Origin: Spirosoma sp. SC4-14
GTDB lineage: Bacteria > Bacteroidota > Bacteroidia > Cytophagales > Spirosomataceae
Direction: 5' to 3'
NCBI RefSeq assembly: GCF_037201965.1
Contig: NZ_CP147519.1
Location: forward strand, 1-64,000
DNA length: 64,000 nucleotides
This document shows, piece after piece, positions 53,936-61,954 of this stretch. Position 1 is the stretch's first letter. Every line of letters starts with the position of its first letter. The notes below the pieces were generated by a model. That model had not been told where the DNA came from. It did no database searches and saw only the letters and a program-made list of their open reading frames with translations. Made by a program: the position numbers and the translations under genes.

Positions 53936-54730
53936 ATGAACAAATCAGTTTTTAAAGTTACCAAAATGGACTGTCCTTCTGAGGAACAGCTCATTCGTAT
54001 GAAGTTAGGCGGTGATGACACTATCGAGCGGTTGCAATTCGACATCCCCAACCGCCAACTCACCATACTTCATACGGGCGATGTGGCACCCATCAGGCAG
54101 GCCATTGATAGCTTGCGACTGGATAGTTCCCTGGTGGAAACCGAGGATGCCGATTTAGCCGAATTGACCGAAGAAACACCCCGCGACCGGCAGTTGCTGC
54201 TTACCGTGCTTGGCATCAATGCATTTTTCTTCTGTTTGGAAGTGTTAGCGGGATTCTTAGCTGAATCGATGGGCCTGATAGCTGATTCCCTCGATATGCT
54301 GGCCGATGCGCTGGTATATGGCTTGGCCCTCTATGCGGTCGGCAAAGCGGTAAGCGCCCAAAAGATCGTGGCCCGCATTAGTGGATATTTGCAATTAATC
54401 CTGGCGATTGGCGGACTGGTGGAAGTAGTACGCCGGTTCCTCATCGGTGAGGAGTTACCTAATTTCGGCTTGATGGTTGGGGCTTCCATGCTGGCTCTCA
54501 TCGGTAATTCTATCTGCCTGTATTTGTTGCGCCGTGAAAAAAGCGACAAAGCACATATGCAAGCCAGCGAGATTTTCACCTCAAACGATATTGTGGTGAA
54601 TTTGGGCGTAATGCTGGCTGGTGGTCTGGTCTATCTGCTTCACTCGCCTTGGCCAGATTTGATTATTGGTCTGCTAATATTTGGCGTCGTTGCACGCGGT
54701 GCGTTCCGTATTTTTCAACTTGCCCGATAG
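53936..54730 (+). CDS. CDF-like cation transporter with N-terminal HMA-like domain
   Basis: A 264-residue inner-membrane protein from the ATG at 53936. Residues 1-65 look like an HMA-type ferredoxin fold (VFKVTKMDCPSEEQLIRMKL, QFDIPNRQLTILHTGD) with one Cys instead of CxxC. Then come about five or six transmembrane helices with the cation-diffusion-facilitator motif LIADSLDMLADALVYG, whose Asp residues should bind divalent metal. The usual C-terminal cytoplasmic domain is absent. It lies 135 bases after the MerR-controlled gene and is probably part of the same response, exporting zinc, cadmium or a similar ion. Confidence 0.82.
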   Translation: MNKSVFKVTKMDCPSEEQLIRMKLGGDDTIERLQFDIPNRQLTILHTGDVAPIRQAIDSLRLDSSLVETEDADLAELTEETPRDRQLLLTVLGINAFFFCLEVLAGFLAESMGLIADSLDMLADALVYGLALYAVGKAVSAQKIVARISGYLQLILAIGGLVEVVRRFLIGEELPNFGLMVGASMLALIGNSICLYLLRREKSDKAHMQASEIFTSNDIVVNLGVMLAGGLVYLLHSPWPDLIIGLLIFGVVARGAFRIFQLAR

Positions 54731-54963
54731 GCGATTGCGCCTTCTCACTTAACGCCCGTTTTCGCGGGACTTCGGAATATCTTTATTAATGATTATGTCC
54801 TGCTTACTGAGTGGTCTCAAATTGCCGTCTCACTAATCAACTGCTTATTCTCACCGGGGAGATGAGTTCGTGCGACATGTACGAACAATTGTAGCTGTCT
54901 TGTCCTGAGTGGAAACCGATGAGTTTAAGACATACTTTTTGCAACTCTCTCTGTTTCTTCTGA
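54731..54963. other. Intergenic region between convergent genes
   Basis: Short gap with no clear terminator hairpin. Confidence 0.3.
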
Positions 54964-55890
54964 CTAATCCGCAAACTGAAAAAGCTGGTTTAGTAGCGCT
55001 GTTTTCTTCATTAACAGTGGGTCGGGATAATAGCCACGTTGGGGCTCTTTCTGAAGGGAAAGCAAGCCAAACCAACTACTAAACTGCTGTACAAAGCGCC
55101 AGCGGTATACCCGCTCAAATTCTAACCAGTAACCTGACAGCCGACCAGAGGGTATCGACTCCCGTAAATGAGGAAAAGCTTGTTGAACTTTATGGGCATA
55201 AAAATCCGTGTTGCGCCATTCGCTTCCGTACCGATCGACCAGGTAGAGGGAAAAAGCCCAACCGAACTGACCCGCCTGGGTCTGGGTATCATCCAGGTAA
55301 GCCCAGTTAAAACGAAGGGTATAATCCTGGAGTACTTGCCGGAAGCGTAAAGCTCGATGCTGGCCCATCGCCTGTTTACCCAGTTTAGTCAGCTGGAGGG
55401 TATTATGCTGTTTCCTGGCATAAGGACTCAGCAAAAGGCAGACTTTAAGCGCCTGAAGAAAGGGAACATTATCCTCCGAAATCTTTTTGGTAATGCCCCG
55501 TTCGATATCATCCTGCACCAATAGCTTTCGGTCATACAGCTCTCGGCACAGGGCCAGGGGGAGATTACCCTTCGGGGTTAGCTTGATCGATTGATGGTTG
55601 AGTAACTGCTGATAGAGCACCTCCATCAATACAAAGAAGGGAATTTGATCCAATAATGAATCGGTCAGTCCCTGGTGTAAAGCGAGACATGACCCGCTGC
55701 CCAACGGCTCGTTCAGCAGTACATGCATCTGCTGAGGGGAGAGACCCTCGAAATCGGGCTGCGGCTGCTGATTGCGCGCTTGGGTGAAAGTAGCCATCTT
55801 CTGGTTTATTTCTTCCAGGGAGAGATGTCCTTTGGTCACTTCGGGGTGAGCAGCGATGAAAGCTTGCCAGATTTCTTGAGCGACTCCCAT
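54964..55890 (-). CDS. Conserved hypothetical protein (FEGLSPQQMHVLL type)
   Basis: A 308-residue soluble protein from the ATG at 55890; the frame opens at a TTG at 55926 that lies on the promoter. Near residue 45 it has PDFEGLSPQQMHVLLNEPLGSGS, a block I recall from other uncharacterised proteins. The middle is helical and the C-terminal part contains WRNTDFYAHKVQQAFPHL and YRWRFVQQFSSWFGLLSL, suggesting a helical domain. No function is known to me. It does not share an operon with its neighbours. Confidence 0.6.
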   Translation of the reverse strand: MGVAQEIWQAFIAAHPEVTKGHLSLEEINQKMATFTQARNQQPQPDFEGLSPQQMHVLLNEPLGSGSCLALHQGLTDSLLDQIPFFVLMEVLYQQLLNHQSIKLTPKGNLPLALCRELYDRKLLVQDDIERGITKKISEDNVPFLQALKVCLLLSPYARKQHNTLQLTKLGKQAMGQHRALRFRQVLQDYTLRFNWAYLDDTQTQAGQFGWAFSLYLVDRYGSEWRNTDFYAHKVQQAFPHLRESIPSGRLSGYWLEFERVYRWRFVQQFSSWFGLLSLQKEPQRGYYPDPLLMKKTALLNQLFQFAD

Positions 55891-55923
55891 AGGACAAGGT
55901 GTTAGACCAGTTGGTGAATAAGT

Positions 55924-55931
55924 CAAAGATA
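55924..55931 (-). promoter_or_regulatory. Candidate -7 box (TATCTTTG)
   Basis: TATCTTTG on the minus strand fits the Bacteroidota TAnnTTTG element. It would start transcription about 28 bases before the ATG at 55890, which supports that start over the upstream TTG. A matching -33 box is not well spaced. Confidence 0.45.
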
Positions 55932-56066
55932 TCCAAATTCGGGGAGCGTTCTCATCAATACCGAAAGCGAAATTTGCTTCTTTAGGTTTGTAACCTTTTC
56001 ACAACGCTCCTTCGAAAAGGCTACAAACTCTCATCTAACCCAATCTCACATTTTCTAAACGGTGGT

Positions 56067-57403
56067 GGCTGTTGCACAACTCTTCTTCCCACATCGATTT
56101 TTCGACATCTGACTTTGGGAATAAGAATATCTACCATTGCCTGCACTTCTTAGTTGAGAAAAAGCACACTGAAGTCCAGAAAATCCTCTTGAGAAGACAA
56201 TGACCAATCTACCTTTAGGGCTATGGCCTGGCTGAGAATGGACTTAGTGGTGAACTTCATGTATTTCTTCAGGTTGAAAGCAATAGCCGCCATCAGCATC
56301 ACTTTGTGAGCCCCAGCTTTACCCCGTACATTGATCTTTCGCAACCCAGTGTACTCCACCAGACTCCCTAAGACGGGTTCCACCGTCCGTTGACGAAGTC
56401 GTTTCATGCGTTTGCCCCGTCGACTTTGCTGGCGCTCCAGGGCTCGACGATAGAAGGGATCATAGGCCGTTCGGAGAATTTGTCTGTATTGACTCTTGGG
56501 TATACAGGTGGATTTGAGCGGACACTGTTGGCAGGCCTGATAATCTGCCCGATAGATTTTCAACAAACCAGATTCGACATAGGAGGCAAAAGTCTTCAAA
56601 GGCAATCGCTTGCCAGCTGAACACGTAAAGTAATCCCCCTCAGAATCATAGGAAAACCCTTCGATTTGAGGCTTATAGTGGCTAAAGACGGGTATCCAGC
56701 CCGTGATATTCCACCCTTCTAGCAAGGCGTAGTTACTACCGTTTGAGTAACCCGTGTCAGCCAATAGCTCTTCTAAACGTAGCTCATTGGCAGCAAACCG
56801 CTGCTGAAGCTTGAGAGTGATATCAGGTAAGTAATGGCTGTCCCGACGATCGGCAAAATCGGCCTGCACATGACTAATGACGCCTTCAGCAGTATCAACT
56901 GCCAAGCTACAATGGTAGTTAAGTTTGCGTGCTTTACCGGGCTTAATCGAGATGCGGGCATCGGGGTCGGTGGGACTGTAATGAGTTTTGTTGCTGAGTA
57001 ACTTTGCTTTTTCGTTACTGGCTCCTGAAGGAGTCGGGGCACTCGTTAGGTTTTGCTGATGCTTTTTCAAGCGTCTCAATTGGTGATCAGCTGCGGTAAT
57101 CACTGAGGCAGCTTGACGGGGGCTGACTTTAGCTTTGGACATCACTGGCTCATGCTGATCCGTAGCCGATTGGACCAGATTGGGCCCCGGTAGATTGGGT
57201 TGTTTTTCAAGCAGTGTTTCCATCGAAGCATTGGCTTTAACGGGGGCCGAGTCGATGGCTACTCTACGGCCAGCCACCATGTTGTTGGCTACACACAAAC
57301 TGAACACTTTATCAAACAGAGCCTCAAAGAGTGCCTCCGGATACAGTTGTCGAGTACGGCTCAACGTGGAGTGCCAGGGTAATGGCTCATCAATGTTATA
57401 GCC
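56067..57403 (-). mobile_element. Truncated IS1182-family element
   Basis: The left end begins GGCTGTTGCACAAC at 56067, a common IS1182-type end sequence. The transposase inside lacks its 5' part, and no matching second end is seen to the right: the element stops at about 57403, where a 25-base sequence duplicated in inverted orientation at 57650-57674 begins. This is a dead, partial copy. Confidence 0.6.
56150..57403 (-). pseudogene. IS1182-family transposase, N-terminus missing
   Basis: About 420 residues of a DDE transposase. Homologous sequence begins at GYNIDEPLPWHSTLSRTRQL near 57400 and runs through VAIDSAPVKANASMETLL, the first Asp in LADTGYSNGSNYALL, and a Cys-rich zinc-like part (CQQCPLKSTCIP), ending at NLKKYMKFTTKSILS and a short tail. 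The start codon and about 60-80 N-terminal residues are lost; the frame simply runs into unrelated codons. It cannot work as it stands. Confidence 0.85.
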
Positions 57404-57428
57404 GGCCTTCTTCTTCCAACGGGGCAGA
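57404..57428. repeat. 25-base perfect inverted repeat, left arm
   Basis: This 25-base stretch is repeated exactly, in reverse orientation, at 57650-57674. The arms are 221 bases apart. The left arm abuts the truncated transposase; the right arm lies inside a plus-strand frame. It looks like the junction of a rearrangement. Confidence 0.85.
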
Positions 57429-57442
57429 ATTACACGTTAGTG

Positions 57443-57458
57443 AACTAATAGATTAGTT
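57443..57458. repeat. Palindrome AACTAAT-AG-ATTAGTT
   Basis: A perfect 7-2-7 palindrome. Its ACTAAT/ATTAGT arms resemble the TACTAA/TTAGTA sites near the par locus. Confidence 0.5.
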
Positions 57459-57486
57459 AATACCTGTTTATCAGGCAGTTAAAAAG

Positions 57487-57520
57487 AGACTATCAAAAAG
57501 GAAATCCTTTTTGATAGTCT
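57487..57520. terminator. Perfect 16-bp hairpin with 2-base loop
   Basis: Arms AGACTATCAAAAAGGA and TCCTTTTTGATAGTCT pair exactly around AA. Lying between opposite-strand features, it could be a bidirectional terminator or a regulatory palindrome. No long T run follows. Confidence 0.55.
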
Positions 57521-57568
57521 AAATTACCCCTTCAGATTGAACAGATTGGCCGTTTTTGTGACTGCTTT

Positions 57569-57829
57569 TTGGACACCCTTTTTGATAACAGACTGATTGT
57601 CAACGATTGGCTCTTTATTAACTATAAAACACGTTGCTTAGCGTGTAAATCTGCCCCGTTGGAAGAAGAAGGCCTATTATCAGCCTATAAGGAATTATGT
57701 ACGATTCTGCAAACGTACCCAACTACCAATCGGAGCCAAAGGAGTGTATTTAACTTTCATAAGGCCGCAGCCGACCGTAAACCACTTCAGTTGGATTTTC
57801 TAAGCGCTCAACTACTGATTATCCGCTAA
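57569..57829 (+). CDS. Possible small protein of unknown function
   Basis: An 86-codon plus-strand frame starting with TTG at 57569 (MDTLFDNRLIV...). It spans the right arm of the 25-base inverted repeat, so part of it is shared with the left-arm region. Cysteines occur as C-x2-C (CLACKS) near residue 25. No family is recognised and it has no ATG, so it may be a fragment of a rearranged gene. Confidence 0.3.
   Translation: MDTLFDNRLIVNDWLFINYKTRCLACKSAPLEEEGLLSAYKELCTILQTYPTTNRSQRSVFNFHKAAADRKPLQLDFLSAQLLIIR
57650..57674. repeat. 25-base perfect inverted repeat, right arm
   Basis: Exact reverse complement of 57404-57428. See that entry. Confidence 0.85.
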
Positions 57830-58263
57830 GCTAGCCTAGATTAGTGGATCGACTTTCTTTTTATTCGAGTCAAAAAACGTTATCTAATGTGGTTGAGTAA
57901 GATGTGACGTTTTGAACCTTAAGACAATTTCTGGTAACACAAACCCTTGGATGACCACGTGTCGAACGCTTGGGGCAGTCTGTGTCGCATTTTTCAGCAT
58001 AACTAACCATAGTATCTTTAAGATGAGCTTATAGGGTAGTTATTTTTAACCTCACATACAGCGTATCAGTAACTATTTTATTAGTAATCTCTTTACTAGC
58101 AGAATTAATTATTATCTATATAAATCATTTATTATCAATATTCTAGCTTTATTTTTTAATACTAATCTTAGTACTTTTTATAACCTATTTTTCCATATAG
58201 AATCTAATACTGTTATTTATGTTAAATTTGACGCGTATATTAATACTAAAATCTATATCGAAA
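57830..58263. other. AT-rich region upstream of the par locus
   Basis: No gene. The last 200 bases are very AT-rich and hold several TACTAA/TTAGTA sites (58082-58098, 58160-58173, 58244-58249), which may be par operator or parS-like sites. Confidence 0.5.
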
Positions 58264-58956
58264 ATGGTCTTTACTATAGGAGGTATTAAAGGAGGTTCTG
58301 GTAAAAGTACGTTGGCAACAAACCTGACGGTCTGGCTTTCCAAAAAAGGATTTGATGTGCTACTAGTCGATGCTGACGAGCAGGAAACGGCCACAAAGTT
58401 CACCAAGTGGCGTGAACATCACACACAAGGCAATAGTGGCTATACGGCCGCGATTCTGACCGGTGATGCCGTTCGACAACAGGTTACCAAGTTTAAGTCC
58501 AAATACGATCACGTTATCATCGATACTGGAGGCCGGGACACGACAAGCCAACGGGCAGCTTTGTTTGTGTCCGACGTATACCTGGTTCCATTCAACCCAC
58601 GCTCGTTCGACTTGTGGACGGTCGCCGATGTAGAAAATTTGGTAAAGGAAGTACGAGCTATTAAGCCTGACGAGCTTCACGCATTTTCGATCTTAAACAG
58701 GGCAGACCCGAAAGGGTCGGATAACAAAGATTCGGCGGAGCTGCTAAGTGATAGTCATGAACTTGAATTTATCAACACGACTATTGGCAGCCGAAAAAGT
58801 TTTGCCAACACGGCATCGAGTGGGCTAGGAGTAATTGAAGGAAGCCCGGTCGATGAGAAAGCCGTAGGCGAGATTAACCTGTTATTCAAGACAATAATGG
58901 ATAAAATCAACATTAAAATTAGTACTGATTTTAATGTTGAAAAAAGTACGAAATAA
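58264..58956 (+). CDS. parA: ParA-family partition ATPase
   Basis: A 230-residue Walker-type ATPase from the ATG at 58264; the frame opens at 58219, but MVFTIGGIKGGSGKSTLAT begins the conserved protein. The deviant Walker A is KGGSGKST, Walker A' LLVDADEQETATKF and Walker B HVIIDTGGRD. No N-terminal helix-turn-helix is present, so it is the short, Ib-like type typical of plasmids with a small partner gene. The partner gene begins 20 bases downstream. It would position plasmid or chromosome copies before division. Confidence 0.92.
   Translation: MVFTIGGIKGGSGKSTLATNLTVWLSKKGFDVLLVDADEQETATKFTKWREHHTQGNSGYTAAILTGDAVRQQVTKFKSKYDHVIIDTGGRDTTSQRAALFVSDVYLVPFNPRSFDLWTVADVENLVKEVRAIKPDELHAFSILNRADPKGSDNKDSAELLSDSHELEFINTTIGSRKSFANTASSGLGVIEGSPVDEKAVGEINLLFKTIMDKINIKISTDFNVEKSTK
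58907..58940. repeat. Perfect inverted repeat at the parA 3' end
   Basis: TCAACATTAAAAT and ATTTTAATGTTGA pair exactly around an 8-base loop, at the end of the parA gene and upstream of its partner. It contains a TTAGTAC site in the loop. It could be parS or an operator. Confidence 0.55.
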
Positions 58957-58976
58957 ACTACTAAATCTATTACAAT

Positions 58977-59303
58977 ATGGCTATTTCAAGACTGCCGGAC
59001 GATCCGCCAAAGATCGCTAGATCAAAGAAGGTTGTACCTGAAAAGAAGATTCAAGAATTTATTAACAAAGGCGGCAAGCCAACAGAGGAAAGGGGGGGAG
59101 AGAAGGTTTCTCAATCCGAGGGTATGAAAGGCCTAAAACTGAATCTTATGGATCAAGAAATCAATGCCATTAAAGTGTTAAGGGATAAACGGCCCGCACG
59201 ACGAGGTCGTAAAATTACTATCTCTTTGCATGACTGGGTGATTGAAGCGGTCCGGGAAAAGATTCAGCGCGAACAGAAAAAGCATGGGTTAACGCTAATT
59301 TAG
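58977..59303 (+). CDS. Small basic ParA partner (ParG/RHH-like)
   Basis: A 108-residue protein rich in Lys and Arg, 20 bases after parA. An unstructured N-terminal half (about 1-50) is followed by a region with GRKITISLHDWVIEAVREKIQ, the strand-then-helix pattern of ribbon-helix-helix proteins. Small partners of this kind bind parS and the par promoter and stimulate ParA. It ends just before a 13-base inverted repeat. ParG-like identity is an inference from context and shape. Confidence 0.75.
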   Translation: MAISRLPDDPPKIARSKKVVPEKKIQEFINKGGKPTEERGGEKVSQSEGMKGLKLNLMDQEINAIKVLRDKRPARRGRKITISLHDWVIEAVREKIQREQKKHGLTLI

Positions 59304-59346
59304 CTATTGAATTTAGTATCAATTTAACTATCAAAATTAGCGTTAA
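59289..59346. repeat. Inverted repeat overlapping the partner stop codon
   Basis: TTAACGCTAATTT (59289-59301) is the reverse complement of AAATTAGCGTTAA (59334-59346), with 32 bases between. The loop carries further TTAGTAT and ACTATC half-sites. It is a strong candidate parS or operator. Confidence 0.6.
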
Positions 59347-59480
59347 TTTTAGCACTAAATTATATATTTATTACGTTGGTTATCAGATATATACTTTTCA
59401 ATTACTTTTAATAATTCCTTTAAATAACAAGCAAGTAACGTCACTCATCTTTTCTATAACTAAATAGGGTAGGTATACAT

Positions 59481-59513
59481 AACGCCCGGTCAATATTGAC
59501 CCGGGCGTTTTTA
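59481..59513. terminator. GC-rich hairpin terminator
   Basis: AACGCCCGG-TCAAT pairs with ATTGACCCGGGCGTT (one bulged C) and is followed by TTTT. It is a good bidirectional terminator between the par region and the membrane protein gene. Confidence 0.8.
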
Positions 59514-59549
59514 GTTTTCGCTTACCTGCTTCAGATGAACTAACGGTAA

Positions 59550-60347
59550 TTAGTAGAAAGTATGCCCTACCGATGTTGGTAGGGTATCGACTGGTGAAGA
59601 AGATTGTTGTCTACTACCCGTAAGTAGCCAACAAATGCCACTCATCATCAGGGCAACGCTTAAGCTGGTCCATTCCGGCTCCGAATGGGGTTTGGTGGCG
59701 ACCCGGGGGACATGTAACACAAGTACCCATCCGAAAAACATCAGCCCTAACAATCCGGCTGACAGGGAGATCTGCCGATTTAGTGTGAAACTTAAGGCGG
59801 ATGCCCCAAACGCTACGCCGACAAAATAGGCCCAGAATAAGGTGGCAGGAATCCAGGCTGGGATCAGCGTTGCAATGTAATCAGCATACTGACCATGAAG
59901 AATGGCAAACATGAGTAGAGCGGCCGCCAGCAGGTAGCGCCCGTACGTTTGCCAGGGCAGGCGATAGGTATTTGCCGTTGGCAACCGGCAACCGGCTACA
60001 TAAAACATTCCTCCGCTAAACGCCAGTAATTCGCCCAACACGGTCCAGGCATTTCCGTTAAACGGATCGCGTACCAAAAGCGGTACATGGAGTACCAGGG
60101 CAAGACCCCCAAAGAGTATCCCCAGGCCGCAGGCTATTGGAGCCGCTTTCCAGTTAAAACCGATGCCCAGTCCGGCCAGTAGCAGGCTGCTACCCATCAG
60201 CAGGACTAGCCAGTCCCGCTGGGGAACCTGGGTAGGAATCGGCAGCAACGCCACGGGGAAATTACCTCCGATGAGGTGGATCAATCCCAGAAGTACCAGG
60301 GCTAGGGCCAGTAAGATCCGGCCGATTGGAAATAGGGCTTTCAGCAT
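59550..60347 (-). CDS. Multi-pass membrane protein of unknown function
   Basis: A 265-residue membrane protein with about eight hydrophobic helices (for example ILLALALVLLGLIHLIG, LVLLMGSSLLLAGLGIGF, YLLAAALLMFAILHGQYADY, LLGLMFFGWVLVLHVPRVA). Two halves each contain an LHVPxV-like motif (LVLHVPLLVRDP and LVLHVPRVATKP), indicating an internal repeat, as in DoxX-like small membrane proteins. No substrate or function is evident. It stands alone on the minus strand. Confidence 0.7.
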   Translation of the reverse strand: MLKALFPIGRILLALALVLLGLIHLIGGNFPVALLPIPTQVPQRDWLVLLMGSSLLLAGLGIGFNWKAAPIACGLGILFGGLALVLHVPLLVRDPFNGNAWTVLGELLAFSGGMFYVAGCRLPTANTYRLPWQTYGRYLLAAALLMFAILHGQYADYIATLIPAWIPATLFWAYFVGVAFGASALSFTLNRQISLSAGLLGLMFFGWVLVLHVPRVATKPHSEPEWTSLSVALMMSGICWLLTGSRQQSSSPVDTLPTSVGHTFY

Positions 60348-60399
60348 CGATTGGTTGGGTTTAGTCGGGTTGGGAAATACCTTGAATAAGGGTGGTGAT

Positions 60400-61644
60400 T
60401 CAAATAAGCCGTTTGAGGGTAAAGCGATAGGGGATAAGCTGACCTTGTCGACGGACTATGACGGATATGGGGCGGCCCGCTCCGCTCTGAAGTAGCTCGT
60501 TGATCGCCCCTAAGCTTAACTGGCTGGCAGGGATGTTATTGATTACCTGTAGCTCATCGCCTACCTGTAACTTAGCCTGTTCGGCAGGCGAGTCGGCCAC
60601 TAGGTATCCAATAACGTACCGGCCAGGCTGGCTGCTGTCGGCCCGAAATTCAATTCCGCTCATGTCATGTTCGAAGGGAACCCGCATCAGGTATCTCACC
60701 GGTTTAAGCACCATGTAGCCTTCCGAATAATGAAACGTTACCCGGAAGCGACGAAGGAGCTCACAGCCGATATTGCCCTGCCGGGAAGGCATATGGGCTA
60801 GTTTACGCCGAAATTCTGTACTGTCGGGATAGCAAACCAGCACATTGCGTAAACTGAACCGACCGAACTGGACGGCGGGGAGCCGTCCGAGCTGTCCATG
60901 CATCAGACCACTCAGCCCGCGTCCCAGCGGAACCGGAATGATTGGGTTGGGTATTGGCAGGGAGGAGCCGGCAAACCGGTCCAGCAAGAGCGCCTGACCG
61001 GCCCCCGTATCCAGCACCAGCCGAAGGGGGAGCGTGTCGCCAGCTACCGAAATCGACAGTGCATTGGTATAGGCTTTTCGATCCTGAATCGCAATCGGAT
61101 ATCGTTCGCCTTTACGGGGTCGGTAGTGGTAGTGTTCGGGCAGCATGAGCGTCATCAGCTGTTGTTGGAAGTCAAGGGTGACTACCAGATTGGCAAACAG
61201 CTCATAGCCAATAATACCGTGAATGGGCATACCCGCATATTCGGATAAATGCAGAACGTCGTCGTGCAGAACAACCAATGGATGATGGTCTACCCGAAGC
61301 GCTCCGAGCTGAAGGGTGTTTCCAGTAACGATTGAGGCCAGTTGGGTATCTCCTTGCCCCACGCCGGTCAACTGAATGGTTCGGCTCAGTTGATCGGTTG
61401 TCCGGGGAACAACTGTCGCATCGGTGATGATTGTATAGCTGACGCCCGTATCGACCATAAAATTGACGGTGGTTCGACTATTCAGACGGACGGGTACAAT
61501 GATTAAATTGGCCCGAAACACAAACGGGATCTGTACTTTTGTGCGGTGATGGGTAAAGTAAAATCCGTACCGGTCATCCTGCCCAGGGCTCGTGGTGACA
61601 TAAGTCCAAACGCCCAACAGCATCGTCAAGTAGCAGGCATTCAT
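60400..61644 (-). CDS. Retropepsin-like aspartyl protease with C-terminal PDZ domain
   Basis: A 414-residue protein starting at the ATG at 61644 (MNACYLTMLLGVWTYV); the frame extends further up but without conserved sequence. A signal sequence is followed by two retropepsin-like halves with active-site motifs MVDTGVSYTII and LVLDTGAGQALL. After a linker, the last 80 residues are a PDZ domain (RYVIGYLVADSPAEQAKLQVGDELQVINN). Proteins of this pattern are common in Bacteroidota and act in the envelope. The substrate is unknown. Confidence 0.88.
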   Translation of the reverse strand: MNACYLTMLLGVWTYVTTSPGQDDRYGFYFTHHRTKVQIPFVFRANLIIVPVRLNSRTTVNFMVDTGVSYTIITDATVVPRTTDQLSRTIQLTGVGQGDTQLASIVTGNTLQLGALRVDHHPLVVLHDDVLHLSEYAGMPIHGIIGYELFANLVVTLDFQQQLMTLMLPEHYHYRPRKGERYPIAIQDRKAYTNALSISVAGDTLPLRLVLDTGAGQALLLDRFAGSSLPIPNPIIPVPLGRGLSGLMHGQLGRLPAVQFGRFSLRNVLVCYPDSTEFRRKLAHMPSRQGNIGCELLRRFRVTFHYSEGYMVLKPVRYLMRVPFEHDMSGIEFRADSSQPGRYVIGYLVADSPAEQAKLQVGDELQVINNIPASQLSLGAINELLQSGAGRPISVIVRRQGQLIPYRFTLKRLI

Positions 61645-61954
61645 ACGTAACAAGATGTTAAGTGACGATAAGCCAAGCCGACTACCCAGTAGAACTGACC
61701 AGCCGGCTTGTTTCAGATAGGTTGGTGCTGGTAAAGATGAACGAGTTGATCGGATGGCCCAACACCCGTTCGTCACACAGCCTGGATTTACTGACAGACC
61801 GTGTTCGTTTCGGTACGAATACCGTTTGTCGCAGCTGACCGTATTTCTGTCGTTGGCCAATGGCGGTTTGTCGCTTCCGGGGAATCGGTACGCCATTTTT
61901 GGCGGCAACGAAGCGGTTAATCCCTTATTTTTATCGACCTGAACGACTGCTTGT
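61645..61954. other. Divergent intergenic region
   Basis: 310 bases between the protease and the divergent sensor kinase. No gene is supported; minus-strand codons upstream of 61644 show no conserved pattern. Confidence 0.4.

Noticed and set aside
60898..61248. Plus-strand frames opposite the aspartyl protease
   Set aside because: Shadow frames; the minus strand has two DTG motifs and a PDZ domain.
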